64,000 bases of DNA from Bagarius yarrelli (lineage: Eukaryota > Chordata > Actinopteri > Siluriformes > Sisoridae). Below, in pieces: positions 62,601-64,000 of the stretch. The notes below the pieces were generated by a model that was not told the origin of the DNA, searched no databases, and saw nothing but the letters and a program-made list of their open reading frames with translations. A program made the position numbers and the translations under genes. Location: contig VCAZ01000124.1 in the NCBI GenBank assembly GCA_005784505.1, positions 768,532 through 832,531 of the forward strand, given 5' to 3'. How positions within the stretch are numbered: position 1 is the stretch's first letter; the number at the start of each line of letters is the position of its first letter.

Positions 62601-63310
62601 TATATACAAAACTCAGCCTCTCAGGGTGCAGGAGCAGTAGTATAACACAGAGTTGCATTATATAGCATGACATACAATATTGAAAGCAAATACTAATAAA
62701 GTAATAAATACTGAAGCTGTCTCAGCAGTGCAAATAGCACCATGAGGTAGAGATGCTTGGGATGTGCTTAACGCAGTATGAACAGTAAGCATGCTTAACG
62801 TGCTTAACGCAGTATGAACAGACTCCTAGTCTGCTGTTGGTCCACATTTAGCTCCTTGGTCTTTTGGGTATTTAGCACAAGCGTGGTGTTGGCAAGAGCC
62901 AATGCAAAAGCTGGACTTTTTTTCCCCTATAGGCTGTCTCCTCATTAATGCAGATTCGGCCTACTACTGTAGTGCCAACTGCAACACAGCCTTGTGGTAC
63001 ACCAGTGTTCAGAATGTATGTATGTATGAACAATTCTATTTCACACATGCTTGTCATGGTTGTTCAACCTAACAGGTACTGACTGTACTGATACAGTTAA
63101 TTATTTTTTGATTTCTGAACTGAATAAGTGAGGTGTGTGTCATTATCCTTGCAGTTTGTATGATTGTGGTGTCTCAGATGAAGGCTGCACTGCTCTGACT
63201 TTTGCTCTGAGATCAAACCCCTCACACCTGAGAGAACTGGATCTGGCAAAGAATGAAATCCAGGAATCGGAGAAGAAGCAACTCTACAGTCTTGAACTTC
63301 ATCACTTGAG
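19415..63310 (+). CDS. NLRC3-like NOD-like receptor (FISNA-NACHT-16 LRR), frameshifted, 3' end outside window
   Basis: Cytosolic pattern-recognition receptor of the fish-expanded NLR-C (NLRC3-like) group. Exon order: leader with ATG (19362-19464), four N-terminal repeat exons (19784, 20598, 22805, 23306), a 54-bp linker (27081), the FISNA-NACHT-helical exon (27327-29143), then 16 LRR exons (31260 to 63310). Every internal intron falls after the second base of a codon, so any exon can be skipped or duplicated without loss of frame. The assembled product is about 1,700 residues before any further exon. No PYRIN or CARD is visible; the N-terminus consists only of repeat peptides with a CVSMKS core, as in many fish NLRs. 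Motifs: Walker A GVAGIGKT, Walker B FIFDGLDECR. A 2-bp insertion near 27971 shifts the frame inside NACHT and stops translation at 28116. All LRR exons stay open and all splice sites are canonical. A final B30.2 exon, frequent in this family, may follow beyond 64 kb. Confidence 0.9.
19784..19900 (+). CDS. NLR exon 3: N-terminal repeat peptide 1
   Basis: 117 bp, bounded by TTTAG and GTAACA. Encodes a unit with IKRPDSPLGSCVSMKSGESM and a following PLQF box, ending in EN before the junction. Confidence 0.85.
20598..20714 (+). CDS. NLR exon 4: N-terminal repeat peptide 2
   Basis: 117 bp. Core VPSYVSLKSNESMKPP; the cysteine of the usual SCVSMKS core is replaced by tyrosine. Same phase and boundaries as exon 3. 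Confidence 0.85.
20930..21915 (-). repeat. Unclassified DNA-transposon-like repeat
   Basis: Starts catgtttaccatagtttagc and ends ccaactttttgagacctgta, two strings met together in a very common teleost interspersed repeat. Its start recurs at 31700. At 21690-21735 a short LINE-type tail (ttaaaagcgctacataaatg) is embedded. The internal open frames are too decayed to name a transposase. Confidence 0.5.
21940..22140 (-). repeat. SINE, second subfamily (inverted)
   Basis: Reversed copy with agccaatgaaatgcattttt, cagcgcccctggagcagaag and ttgctcagggacccagcggt, ending in a diverged tRNA-like head. Confidence 0.6.
22805..22918 (+). CDS. NLR exon 5: N-terminal repeat peptide 3
   Basis: 114 bp. Core VPSCVSMKSNESMNPPLQF. 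It differs from exon 6 at only 2 of 114 positions, marking a recent tandem duplication. Confidence 0.88.
23306..23419 (+). CDS. NLR exon 6: N-terminal repeat peptide 4
   Basis: 114 bp, nearly identical to exon 5 (one Val to Met change near the start). Acceptor TTTAG and donor GTAATA are conserved between the copies. Confidence 0.88.
23463..23522. repeat. (TA)n microsatellite
   Basis: TA-rich run in the intron after exon 6; absent from the matching place after exon 5. Confidence 0.9.
24165..24714 (-). pseudogene. Gypsy 1 integrase remnant
   Basis: Two overlapping frames together show the integrase zinc-binding and core regions: PLPIPHRPWS, then TDLPCSHDCTTI and RFSKACRLH, and HFGIPND. At least one frameshift separates them. 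Confidence 0.7.
24850..25100 (-). pseudogene. Gypsy 1 RNase H remnant
   Basis: Contains WRHWLEGS and TDHKNLEFL, typical of Ty3/gypsy RNase H, with a poly-K slip where the plus strand has a run of T at 25027-25040. Confidence 0.7.
25371..25610. repeat. 30-bp coding minisatellite in gypsy 1
   Basis: About eight degenerate 30-bp units (aggcataacaataacagact plus 10 bp). On the minus strand each codes a ten-residue MPDISESVIV-type unit. Confidence 0.85.
25944..26128 (-). pseudogene. Gypsy 1 gag-like remnant
   Basis: Immediately inside the LTR, the minus frame reads NPAVNCLLRLQQGNSS and DYVEEFCGL, matching the start and the YVEEF-type motif of fish gypsy Gag. The product is cut after about 65 residues. 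Confidence 0.55.
26129..26568 (-). repeat. Long terminal repeat of gypsy element 1
   Basis: About 440 bp, starting TGTAAGGTTC and ending GTTACA when read on the minus strand. Rich in short AGACAAGA-type repeats and GCTAGCTAGC strings. The end sequence TGTAACGGAAT on the plus strand also starts the LTRs of gypsy element 2, so the two families are related. Confidence 0.65.
26569..27080. other. NLR intron 6 remainder
   Basis: AT-rich; nothing recognised. The third tandem unit does not resume after the LTR. Confidence 0.45.
27081..27134 (+). CDS. NLR exon 7: linker before FISNA
   Basis: 54 bp between GCCCACAG and GTAAGA, encoding SVLQRSNSRKIQSIITEP. It has the same phase as its neighbours and joins to GCEPLPVE of the NACHT exon. 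Confidence 0.75.
27327..29143 (+). CDS. NLR exon 8: FISNA-NACHT-winged helix-HD2, with 2-bp frameshift
   Basis: 1,817 bp between TTTTACAG and GTAAGT. The FISNA region runs about 27360-27610 (CKFFLLKKFQHVNE to CNDIFKP). NACHT follows, with Walker A at 27628-27651 (GVAGIGKT) and Walker B at 27832-27867 (VLFIFDGLDECR). The segment from MCHIPVFCWISATVLERML onwards and the helical part to about 29140 fit the winged-helix and HD2 regions of NLRC proteins. At 27970-27974 a CT is present in excess (tctct), moving the frame by 2. The old frame stops at 28116, and the correct frame is open from 27975 to the exon end. The exon length is 2 more than phase agreement allows, which supports a 2-bp insertion. 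Confidence 0.92.
29340..30270 (-). mobile_element. LINE fragment in NLR intron 8
   Basis: At about 30010-30260 the minus strand codes an L2/Rex-type reverse-transcriptase start with HILKKPTLDPSD and YRPVSLLSFLSKLLE. The sequence to its left (ctcagtactgggagccagtg, cctgccaggatgagttgcag) resembles teleost LINE non-coding sequence. Truncated and frameshifted. Confidence 0.6.
30380..30562 (+). repeat. tRNA-derived SINE, full length
   Basis: Head ggctcatggtagaggtgttg, B box ggttcaattccc, middle cccctgagcaaggtccttaa, tail ctctggataaggacgactgc and aaatgccgtaaatgtaa. The most complete copy in the window. Confidence 0.8.
30563..31259. other. NLR intron 8 remainder
   Basis: AT-rich; no element named. 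Confidence 0.4.
31260..31433 (+). CDS. NLR LRR exon 1
   Basis: 174 bp. The most diverged module (FINCGLNEKSCVALASVF), which fits the transition from the HD2 region to the repeats. LRR core LRELNLSKNSL. Acceptor TTTTGTAG, donor GTAAGA. Confidence 0.88.
31690..31930 (-). repeat. Unclassified DNA-transposon-like repeat, second copy
   Basis: Shares gcatgtttaccatggtgtat and the following 150 bp with 20960-21090. Confidence 0.5.
31980..32225 (-). repeat. Dispersed teleost repeat with (CA)n
   Basis: Second copy of the repeat at 7990..8335 (tctatacccgcttattccct, tatcccagccctctctgaga, tatgggcaatttagaatcac) with a CA run at 32090-32120. Strand is nominal. Confidence 0.65.
32497..32670 (+). CDS. NLR LRR exon 2
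   Basis: 174 bp between TCTCTGCAG and GTAAGA. Starts MCDCEISIEGCAAL; LRR core LKELDLSRNKLGDSG. Shorter than 60 codons, so simple ORF length filters miss it. Confidence 0.93.
32951..33150 (-). repeat. tRNA-derived SINE (inverted)
   Basis: Reversed full copy: catttggcagacgtccttat, gttaagggccttgctcaggg, gtgctgggaatcgaacccca, gtgggccaccacttcccc. Confidence 0.8.
33151..34311. other. NLR intron between LRR2 and LRR3
   Basis: No gene. Part of 33700-33930 is GC-richer and may be an old insertion; not identified. Confidence 0.35.
34312..34395. repeat. 33-bp inverted repeat (hairpin)
   Basis: Arms 34312-34344 and 34363-34395 match at 31 of 33 positions around an 18-bp loop. Each begins or ends with CTCTCTTCATG/CATGAAGAGAG. 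Confidence 0.85.
34628..34801 (+). CDS. NLR LRR exon 3
   Basis: 174 bp. RLCGCGFLDEGCIAL, core LKELDLSWNTFKDSG. It ends in TLK with donor AAA|GTAAGA. Confidence 0.93.
34802..35712. other. NLR intron between LRR3 and the Tc1-like element
   Basis: 34860-34990 repeats GATCGGATT-like words (gactcagatcggattt, aagatcggattttcacc) and may be a DNA-element end. No coding evidence. Confidence 0.35.
35713..36740 (+). mobile_element. Tc1/mariner-like element, internally deleted
   Basis: Left end tacagtgaggggaaaaatga, then a tail with gtcagtgggcaaggatacaa and aatcagcagggaatc near 36685-36725, the usual right-hand subterminal sequence of this Tc1 type. The central part is deleted or decayed. Inserted in the intron before LRR4. 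Confidence 0.65.
36116..36310 (+). pseudogene. Tc1-like transposase N-terminus remnant
   Basis: Reads MAKTKGLSKDVWKKILDLH and then TVGAIIRKWKEQK, the helix-turn-helix DNA-binding region of Tc1 transposases. The frame is lost at about residue 55; the DDE catalytic part is not recoverable as an open frame. Confidence 0.8.
36965..37125 (-). repeat. tRNA-derived SINE (inverted) abutting the LRR4 acceptor
   Basis: ctggaatttggcagacactc to gcagtctaacacttttaacc, ending about 15 bp before the splice acceptor at 37139. Confidence 0.7.
37140..37313 (+). CDS. NLR LRR exon 4
   Basis: 174 bp between TTTACTGCAG and GTAATA. LCGCGVSNKGCVALTSAF, core LRELDLSWNKINDSG. Fully open. Confidence 0.93.
37500..38225 (-). 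mobile_element. Decayed Tc1-like element (inverted)
   Basis: Ends with ctgttagaataaacctgcca and ttaaaattatagactgatca, Tc1-type subterminal sequence. The left part on the minus strand resembles the transposase region coding HNQALWHLQC, with stops and frameshifts. Confidence 0.5.
38606..38779 (+). CDS. NLR LRR exon 5
   Basis: 174 bp. LCDCGLTDEGCAALTLAL, core LRELELSRNTVTDVG. Donor AA|GTAAGA. Confidence 0.93.
38936..39382. repeat. Diverged repeat with three CTCF-like cores
   Basis: Three related segments begin gctgccacttggtagcgcta (38936), gttgccagcaagtggcgcta (39074) and gttgccagccggtgcta (39364), each followed by tgactataac/aaatatgg-like words. The GCCAGCAAGTGGCGCTA core is close to the CTCF consensus. 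The repeat type is common in teleosts; binding is not shown. Confidence 0.5.
39534..39707 (+). CDS. NLR LRR exon 6
   Basis: 174 bp. LCECSVLDEGCVALTSAL; the LRR core is atypical (MRNVNLSRNQF instead of LRELDLS) and the second half is diverged (KYFSSSLESSYC), suggesting relaxed constraint on this module. Confidence 0.9.
39850..40023 (+). CDS. NLR LRR exon 7
   Basis: 174 bp, only 143 bp after LRR6, the shortest LRR intron. RLCDRSVSLEGCAVLSLAL, core LRELDLSWNKLTDSE. Confidence 0.93.
40392..40565 (+). CDS. NLR LRR exon 8
   Basis: 174 bp. RLERCDISIEGCAALTTAL, core LRLLDLSENQLRDSV. Acceptor TTTTTTACAG, donor GTAGGA. Confidence 0.92.
40566..41262. other. NLR intron between LRR8 and LRR9
   Basis: AT-rich; nothing identified. 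Confidence 0.4.
41263..41436 (+). CDS. NLR LRR exon 9
   Basis: 174 bp. RLCNCEFSNEGCAALTSAL, core LRELDLSGNNLQDVL. Last module before a 14.3-kb transposon-filled intron. Confidence 0.93.
41560..41930 (-). mobile_element. L1-type LINE, reverse-transcriptase C-terminal part
   Basis: Minus strand codes GWDLLPLSLSGRINIIQMNV and then LPRFLYLFQNLPIF, the thumb-region motif of fish L1-type ORF2. The sequence is cut at 41930 by gypsy element 2 and resumes at 46414. Confidence 0.75.
41931..42292 (-). repeat. 3' LTR of gypsy element 2
   Basis: 362 bp, TGTAAC on the left and GTGACA on the right (plus strand). Aligns along its length with 45989-46413 but lacks internal segments of the latter, including about 30 bp near the right end. 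Confidence 0.85.
42461..43637 (-). pseudogene. Gypsy 2 integrase remnant
   Basis: Frames covering the core (ILVAVDRYSKACRLVPL, KIVSDRGPQF) and the part around YHTQTNGQ, then a C-terminal chromodomain-side segment (DVRLRLPCNKLSPRYVGPF). At least three frame breaks. Confidence 0.8.
43561..43989 (-). pseudogene. Gypsy 2 RNase H domain
   Basis: A 142-codon open segment with CAFFSKKLTPTEQKYD, LALEEWRHWLEGA and TDHRNLDYL. The best-preserved piece of the element. Confidence 0.85.
44219..44497 (-). pseudogene. Gypsy 2 reverse transcriptase segment
   Basis: Holds LSNAPSVFQGYMN and the catalytic box VIVYIDDILIHS (YIDD at 44396-44407), then FLGYILSPQGI. The catalytic motif is intact although neighbouring frames are broken. 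Confidence 0.88.
44667..45193 (-). pseudogene. Gypsy 2 CCHC and protease region
   Basis: A zinc knuckle C-x2-C-x4-H-x4-C (CLDCGQGVHRIQAC, 45152-45193) is followed, in another frame, by a pepsin-like protease motif ALLESGSAGNF near 45010-45041. The catalytic Asp of the usual DSG is Glu here. Confidence 0.7.
45491..45967 (-). pseudogene. Gypsy 2 gag remnant
   Basis: An ATG just inside the LTR opens MDPAGADTIHELVNLL and stops. The next segment has NGFLLQCRLVLEMQP, VVSLLSGRALQWAESL and LEHFKEVFDHP, the Gag signature of fish gypsy elements. Confidence 0.8.
45989..46413 (-). repeat. 5' LTR of gypsy element 2
   Basis: 425 bp, same ends as the other LTR. Many substitutions and indels between the two LTRs point to an old insertion. 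Confidence 0.85.
46414..46960 (-). mobile_element. L1-type LINE, reverse-transcriptase middle part
   Basis: Minus strand: AIKSMKCGKSPGPDDFP near 46800-46870, and a degraded palm segment around 46500-46600 reading HAVDLLL where Y/FADDLLL is expected, then RISGYKVTF. About 500 bp normally lying between the two is missing. Continues at 41930 beyond the gypsy insertion. Confidence 0.7.
46961..47795 (+). other. L1-derived sequence, partly ORF1-like on the plus strand
   Basis: At about 47450-47545 a plus frame reads KPLSPAELKTALASLEEKL, which resembles the coiled-coil part of L1 ORF1. The remainder (46961-47330) is probably L1 too, but I cannot align it. Confidence 0.35.
47796..49215 (+). mobile_element. 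DIRS-like retrotransposon remnant with inverted ends
   Basis: The left end (gggagccgaatacctctgac, aggccaatgaaatt, agaatttgcatag; 47826-47892) reappears inverted at 49145-49212 (ctatgcaaattctgc, atttcattggcctttt, agaggtatttgggctccc). Inside, a plus frame has the DIRS Gag pattern HEHCFLCMGPAHAATAF, then SCPACEALP and ARLAFFAQRK, followed by QALVILKVYQ. Reverse transcriptase, RNase H and tyrosine recombinase are absent, so this is an internally deleted copy. GC-rich and CpG-containing compared with its surroundings. Confidence 0.7.
49216..49638. other. Short non-coding gap between elements
   Basis: Nothing recognised beyond a ccctccatcagggaacaagg string next to the DIRS right end. Confidence 0.4.
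49639..52030 (-). mobile_element. L2-type LINE, endonuclease to 3' tail
   Basis: Minus strand, from the right: endonuclease C-terminal part (about 51600-52030; SVGVNQCVIGPTHKAGHTLD, ISDHLISFKM), linker, reverse transcriptase (50374-50631 with GAPQGSVLGPLLFSFYML and LSAAFNTIDHNIL), thumb (50089-50280, LLLNPDKTEVLVLGPQ), a CT-rich untranslated region, and a 3' tail of short TTGAA-type repeats at 49639-49665 (aattcaattcaattttattt on the plus strand). Several frames are broken. The same 3' tail type appears as solo fragments elsewhere in the window. Confidence 0.82.
50374..50631 (-). pseudogene. L2-type reverse transcriptase segment
   Basis: 85 open codons with FNTIDHNIL, WLRSYLTDRYQFV and the GxPQGSVLGPLLF box (here GAPQGSVLGP). 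The catalytic (F/Y)ADD region lies in the next, disrupted segment. Confidence 0.85.
52100..53400 (-). mobile_element. LTR-retroelement gag fragment
   Basis: Minus strand at 53026-53313 codes a capsid-like segment: AAFPLRTDMTKIAISKQQEG, IQYLARLTEIHDAHSGL and NGLKEDIAKRLK. This resembles the capsid major homology region. The frame breaks before the nucleocapsid (a Glu/Gly-rich part at 52732-52923). No LTRs identified. Could belong to a gypsy-like or a retrovirus-like element; decayed. Confidence 0.6.
53401..54050. other. Unassigned sequence inside the transposon-rich intron
   Basis: Contains a short repeat, acatgttcacaaaatcg and acatgttcacaaatcg, at about 53750 and 53784. No protein match that I can name. 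Confidence 0.3.
54052..55540 (-). mobile_element. L1-type LINE 5' part: ORF1 and start of ORF2 endonuclease
   Basis: Minus strand: ORF1-like segments at 55007-55400 (NVRIVGIPVSKLLKESLNLE, LEASSTQASFTSGD) and, at about 54090-54160, the ORF2 start MINFISWNLKVLNHPVK, typical of the L1 endonuclease. Frames are broken. With the pieces at 46414-46960 and 41560-41930 this may be one L1 split by later insertions. Confidence 0.7.
55731..55904 (+). CDS. NLR LRR exon 10
   Basis: 174 bp between CACTCTGCAG and GTAAGA. LCACGVSDKDCAALSSAL, core LRELNLSANHHRDSG. First module after the transposon nest; still fully open. Confidence 0.93.
56137..56310 (+). CDS. NLR LRR exon 11
   Basis: 174 bp. RLFQCQISVEGCAALTSAL, core LRKLDLSWSLFGDLG. 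Donor GTACGA is less usual than in its neighbours. Confidence 0.92.
56565..56646. repeat. (TG)n(TA)n microsatellite
   Basis: TG run followed by about 25 TA units, in the intron after LRR11. Confidence 0.95.
57047..57173. repeat. 41-bp inverted repeat (hairpin)
   Basis: Arms 57047-57087 and 57133-57173 match at 39 of 41 positions around a 45-bp loop (TGCTCAGACAAGATGAACTG at the outer end). Could be a foldback element; no target duplication was found. Confidence 0.88.
57686..57859 (+). CDS. NLR LRR exon 12
   Basis: 174 bp. RLCLCEISNKGCAALCAAL, core LRELDLSKNKMNVSG. Donor GTAAAA. Confidence 0.92.
57936..59098. mobile_element. hAT-type non-autonomous transposon with 8-bp target duplication
   Basis: Element 57944-59090 (1,147 bp). 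Left end CAGAGGTGGGTC followed by gtagtcaagtaaaagtacaa; right end gtaacaaagtaaatgtaatt then CTACCCACCTCCA, an imperfect inverted repeat of the kind seen in fish hAT elements. Flanks agtatcaa (57936-57943) and agaatcaa (59091-59098) match at 7 of 8. No transposase frame. Lies in the intron after LRR12. Confidence 0.8.
59436..59609 (+). CDS. NLR LRR exon 13
   Basis: 174 bp. RLECCDIVDQGCATLASAL, core LRKLDLSRNYLGDSG. Donor GTGAGT. Confidence 0.93.
59610..60574. other. NLR intron between LRR13 and LRR14
   Basis: AT-rich with a short GA-rich run at 60060-60085. No element named. Confidence 0.4.
60575..60748 (+). CDS. NLR LRR exon 14
   Basis: 174 bp. RLCGCGVSAVGCAAFTSAL, core LRELNLSWNYLTDLG. Open frame, GTAAGA donor. 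Confidence 0.93.
61060..61290 (+). repeat. SINE, second subfamily
   Basis: tRNA-like head (ggcagtggtggcttgaaagg, ggttcaagcccca) and the tail gatatgcgaagaaacaaagt tcactgtgtc, as at 13180..13385. Confidence 0.65.
61669..61842 (+). CDS. NLR LRR exon 15
   Basis: 174 bp. RLCDCNISDKGCADLSSAL, core LRELDLSKNEPRDSG, where a proline sits in the variable part after the asparagine. Open frame. Confidence 0.93.
62105..62190 (-). repeat. SINE fragment (inverted)
   Basis: gccatttggcagacatcctt and cttacatttattttatt only; the tRNA part is missing. Confidence 0.5.
62450..63050. repeat. Interspersed repeat related to that at 2738
   Basis: gattcaactttattgtcatt, tgaaattcag ttagcatctaacca match the element that carries the large tetranucleotide array at 2738-3640; here no array has grown. 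Further right, gtaccacaaggctgtgttgc-type sequence (inverted) belongs to a repeat that I cannot classify. Confidence 0.5.
63155..63310 (+). CDS. NLR LRR exon 16 (156 bp, divergent end)
   Basis: First half typical (LYDCGVSDEGCTALTFAL, core LRELDLAKNEIQESE), second half shortened by 6 codons and changed to KKQLYSLELHHL. Terminal LRR modules in this family often differ in this way. Donor GTGATT keeps the common phase. Confidence 0.9.
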
Positions 63311-64000
63311 GTGATTTAAAATTATACACAAACTTTTTAGCGTTACTTTAATACAGAATGTTTTGTAAATGTGTAGACCCTAGGGGTCTACCAAAAGGGG
63401 TCTCTAACTATTTTACGTCTTATCAGAGATAAACATTCTTGCATCACGACTGCAGGCCTTAGTAAGACAGGTTTATTGAGGGTTGTATTTTTATGAACAC
63501 AGATATTTGCATCACATAGTAATATGATCATGTTTCTTTCACAACATGGCTAAAGCAGTACTGAAGAAAAGGAGATGCTGAATTTAACATAAATCAAGTT
63601 TTAAGAAAAAATATAAAGTATAGAAATCATTTTGAACTATTTGGAAAGTATTTAATATCTGGTGGATTGTCACTTGATATGCAGGCTACAATAAATACAT
63701 CATCCTTTTAGAGGACACCTATTGATTAAATGTGAGGCAATGAGAACAGACTAAAATGATTAGTTGACTTATTGGTTTGATGAAAAACAGTTAATAATGT
63801 ATTTGAACTGTAATTTTCTAAAATGAAAATGGTGTTAAAATACATCTGTTTCTAACTAAAACTAAATTGTTTATTAGCACCTGTAAAACAGGATATTACA
63901 AGTCTAATAAGGTCTTATTTTTGTAAAATAGCTATTACTTTTAAACAGGTTTTGAGTTATAAAGCATTCATACATAATGTTTGTTTTTATTTTAGGGTGT
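63311..64000. other. Intron after LRR16 and possible next acceptor
   Basis: AT-rich. The last bases, tttttattttag followed by ggtgt, look like a splice acceptor with the first 5 bp of a further exon. Confidence 0.45.

Overview
The window is nuclear DNA of a bony fish. Genes are split by many GT-AG introns. The introns hold tRNA-derived SINEs, LINE tails, hAT, Tc1, DIRS and Ty3/gypsy elements of teleost type. One gene is a FISNA-NACHT-LRR receptor, a family expanded in fishes. The SINE and LINE families look otophysan (catfish-like), but this is an inference from memory and the species cannot be fixed from sequence alone.

Layout. (1) 1-1602, minus strand: the first two coding exons of a type I interferon (group-d-like). 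The remaining exons lie off the left edge. (2) 1603-6187: intergenic DNA with a 630-bp ATCT/GTCT array and a SINE. (3) 6188-14282, minus strand: a complete seven-exon rdm1 gene (280 codons plus stop), whose introns carry SINEs, LINE tails and a hAT-type MITE with a perfect 8-bp target duplication. (4) 14283-14818: a compact head-to-head promoter region. E2F and CRE motifs lie next to rdm1, a CTCF-like motif lies in the middle, and an ISRE-like motif lies at the putative first exon of the plus-strand gene. (5) 14.8 kb to beyond 64 kb, plus strand: one very large NLRC3-like NLR gene. It has a leader exon with the start codon, four short tandem N-terminal exons with a CVSMKS-type core, a 54-bp linker exon, a 1.8-kb FISNA-NACHT-helical exon, and 16 consecutive one-exon LRR modules (15 of exactly 174 bp, the last 156 bp). 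All introns in this gene share the same phase. The last base pairs look like the acceptor of a further exon.

The NLR reading frame is intact except for one 2-bp insertion in the NACHT domain at about 27971. This makes the gene either a null or pseudogenised allele, or marks an assembly error. The intron between LRR9 and LRR10 (14.3 kb) is a transposon nest: a Ty3/gypsy element with both LTRs sits inside an L1-type LINE, and it is followed by a DIRS-like element with inverted termini, an L2-type LINE, a retroelement gag fragment and L1 ORF1/endonuclease remains. A second, internally deleted Ty3/gypsy element interrupts the third copy of a tandem duplication in the N-terminal part of the gene.

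Functionally, the window joins an antiviral cytokine gene, a DNA-repair/RNA-binding gene and a cytosolic immune receptor. No joint system is demonstrated. The ISRE-like motif at the NLR promoter is the only sequence hint of a regulatory link.
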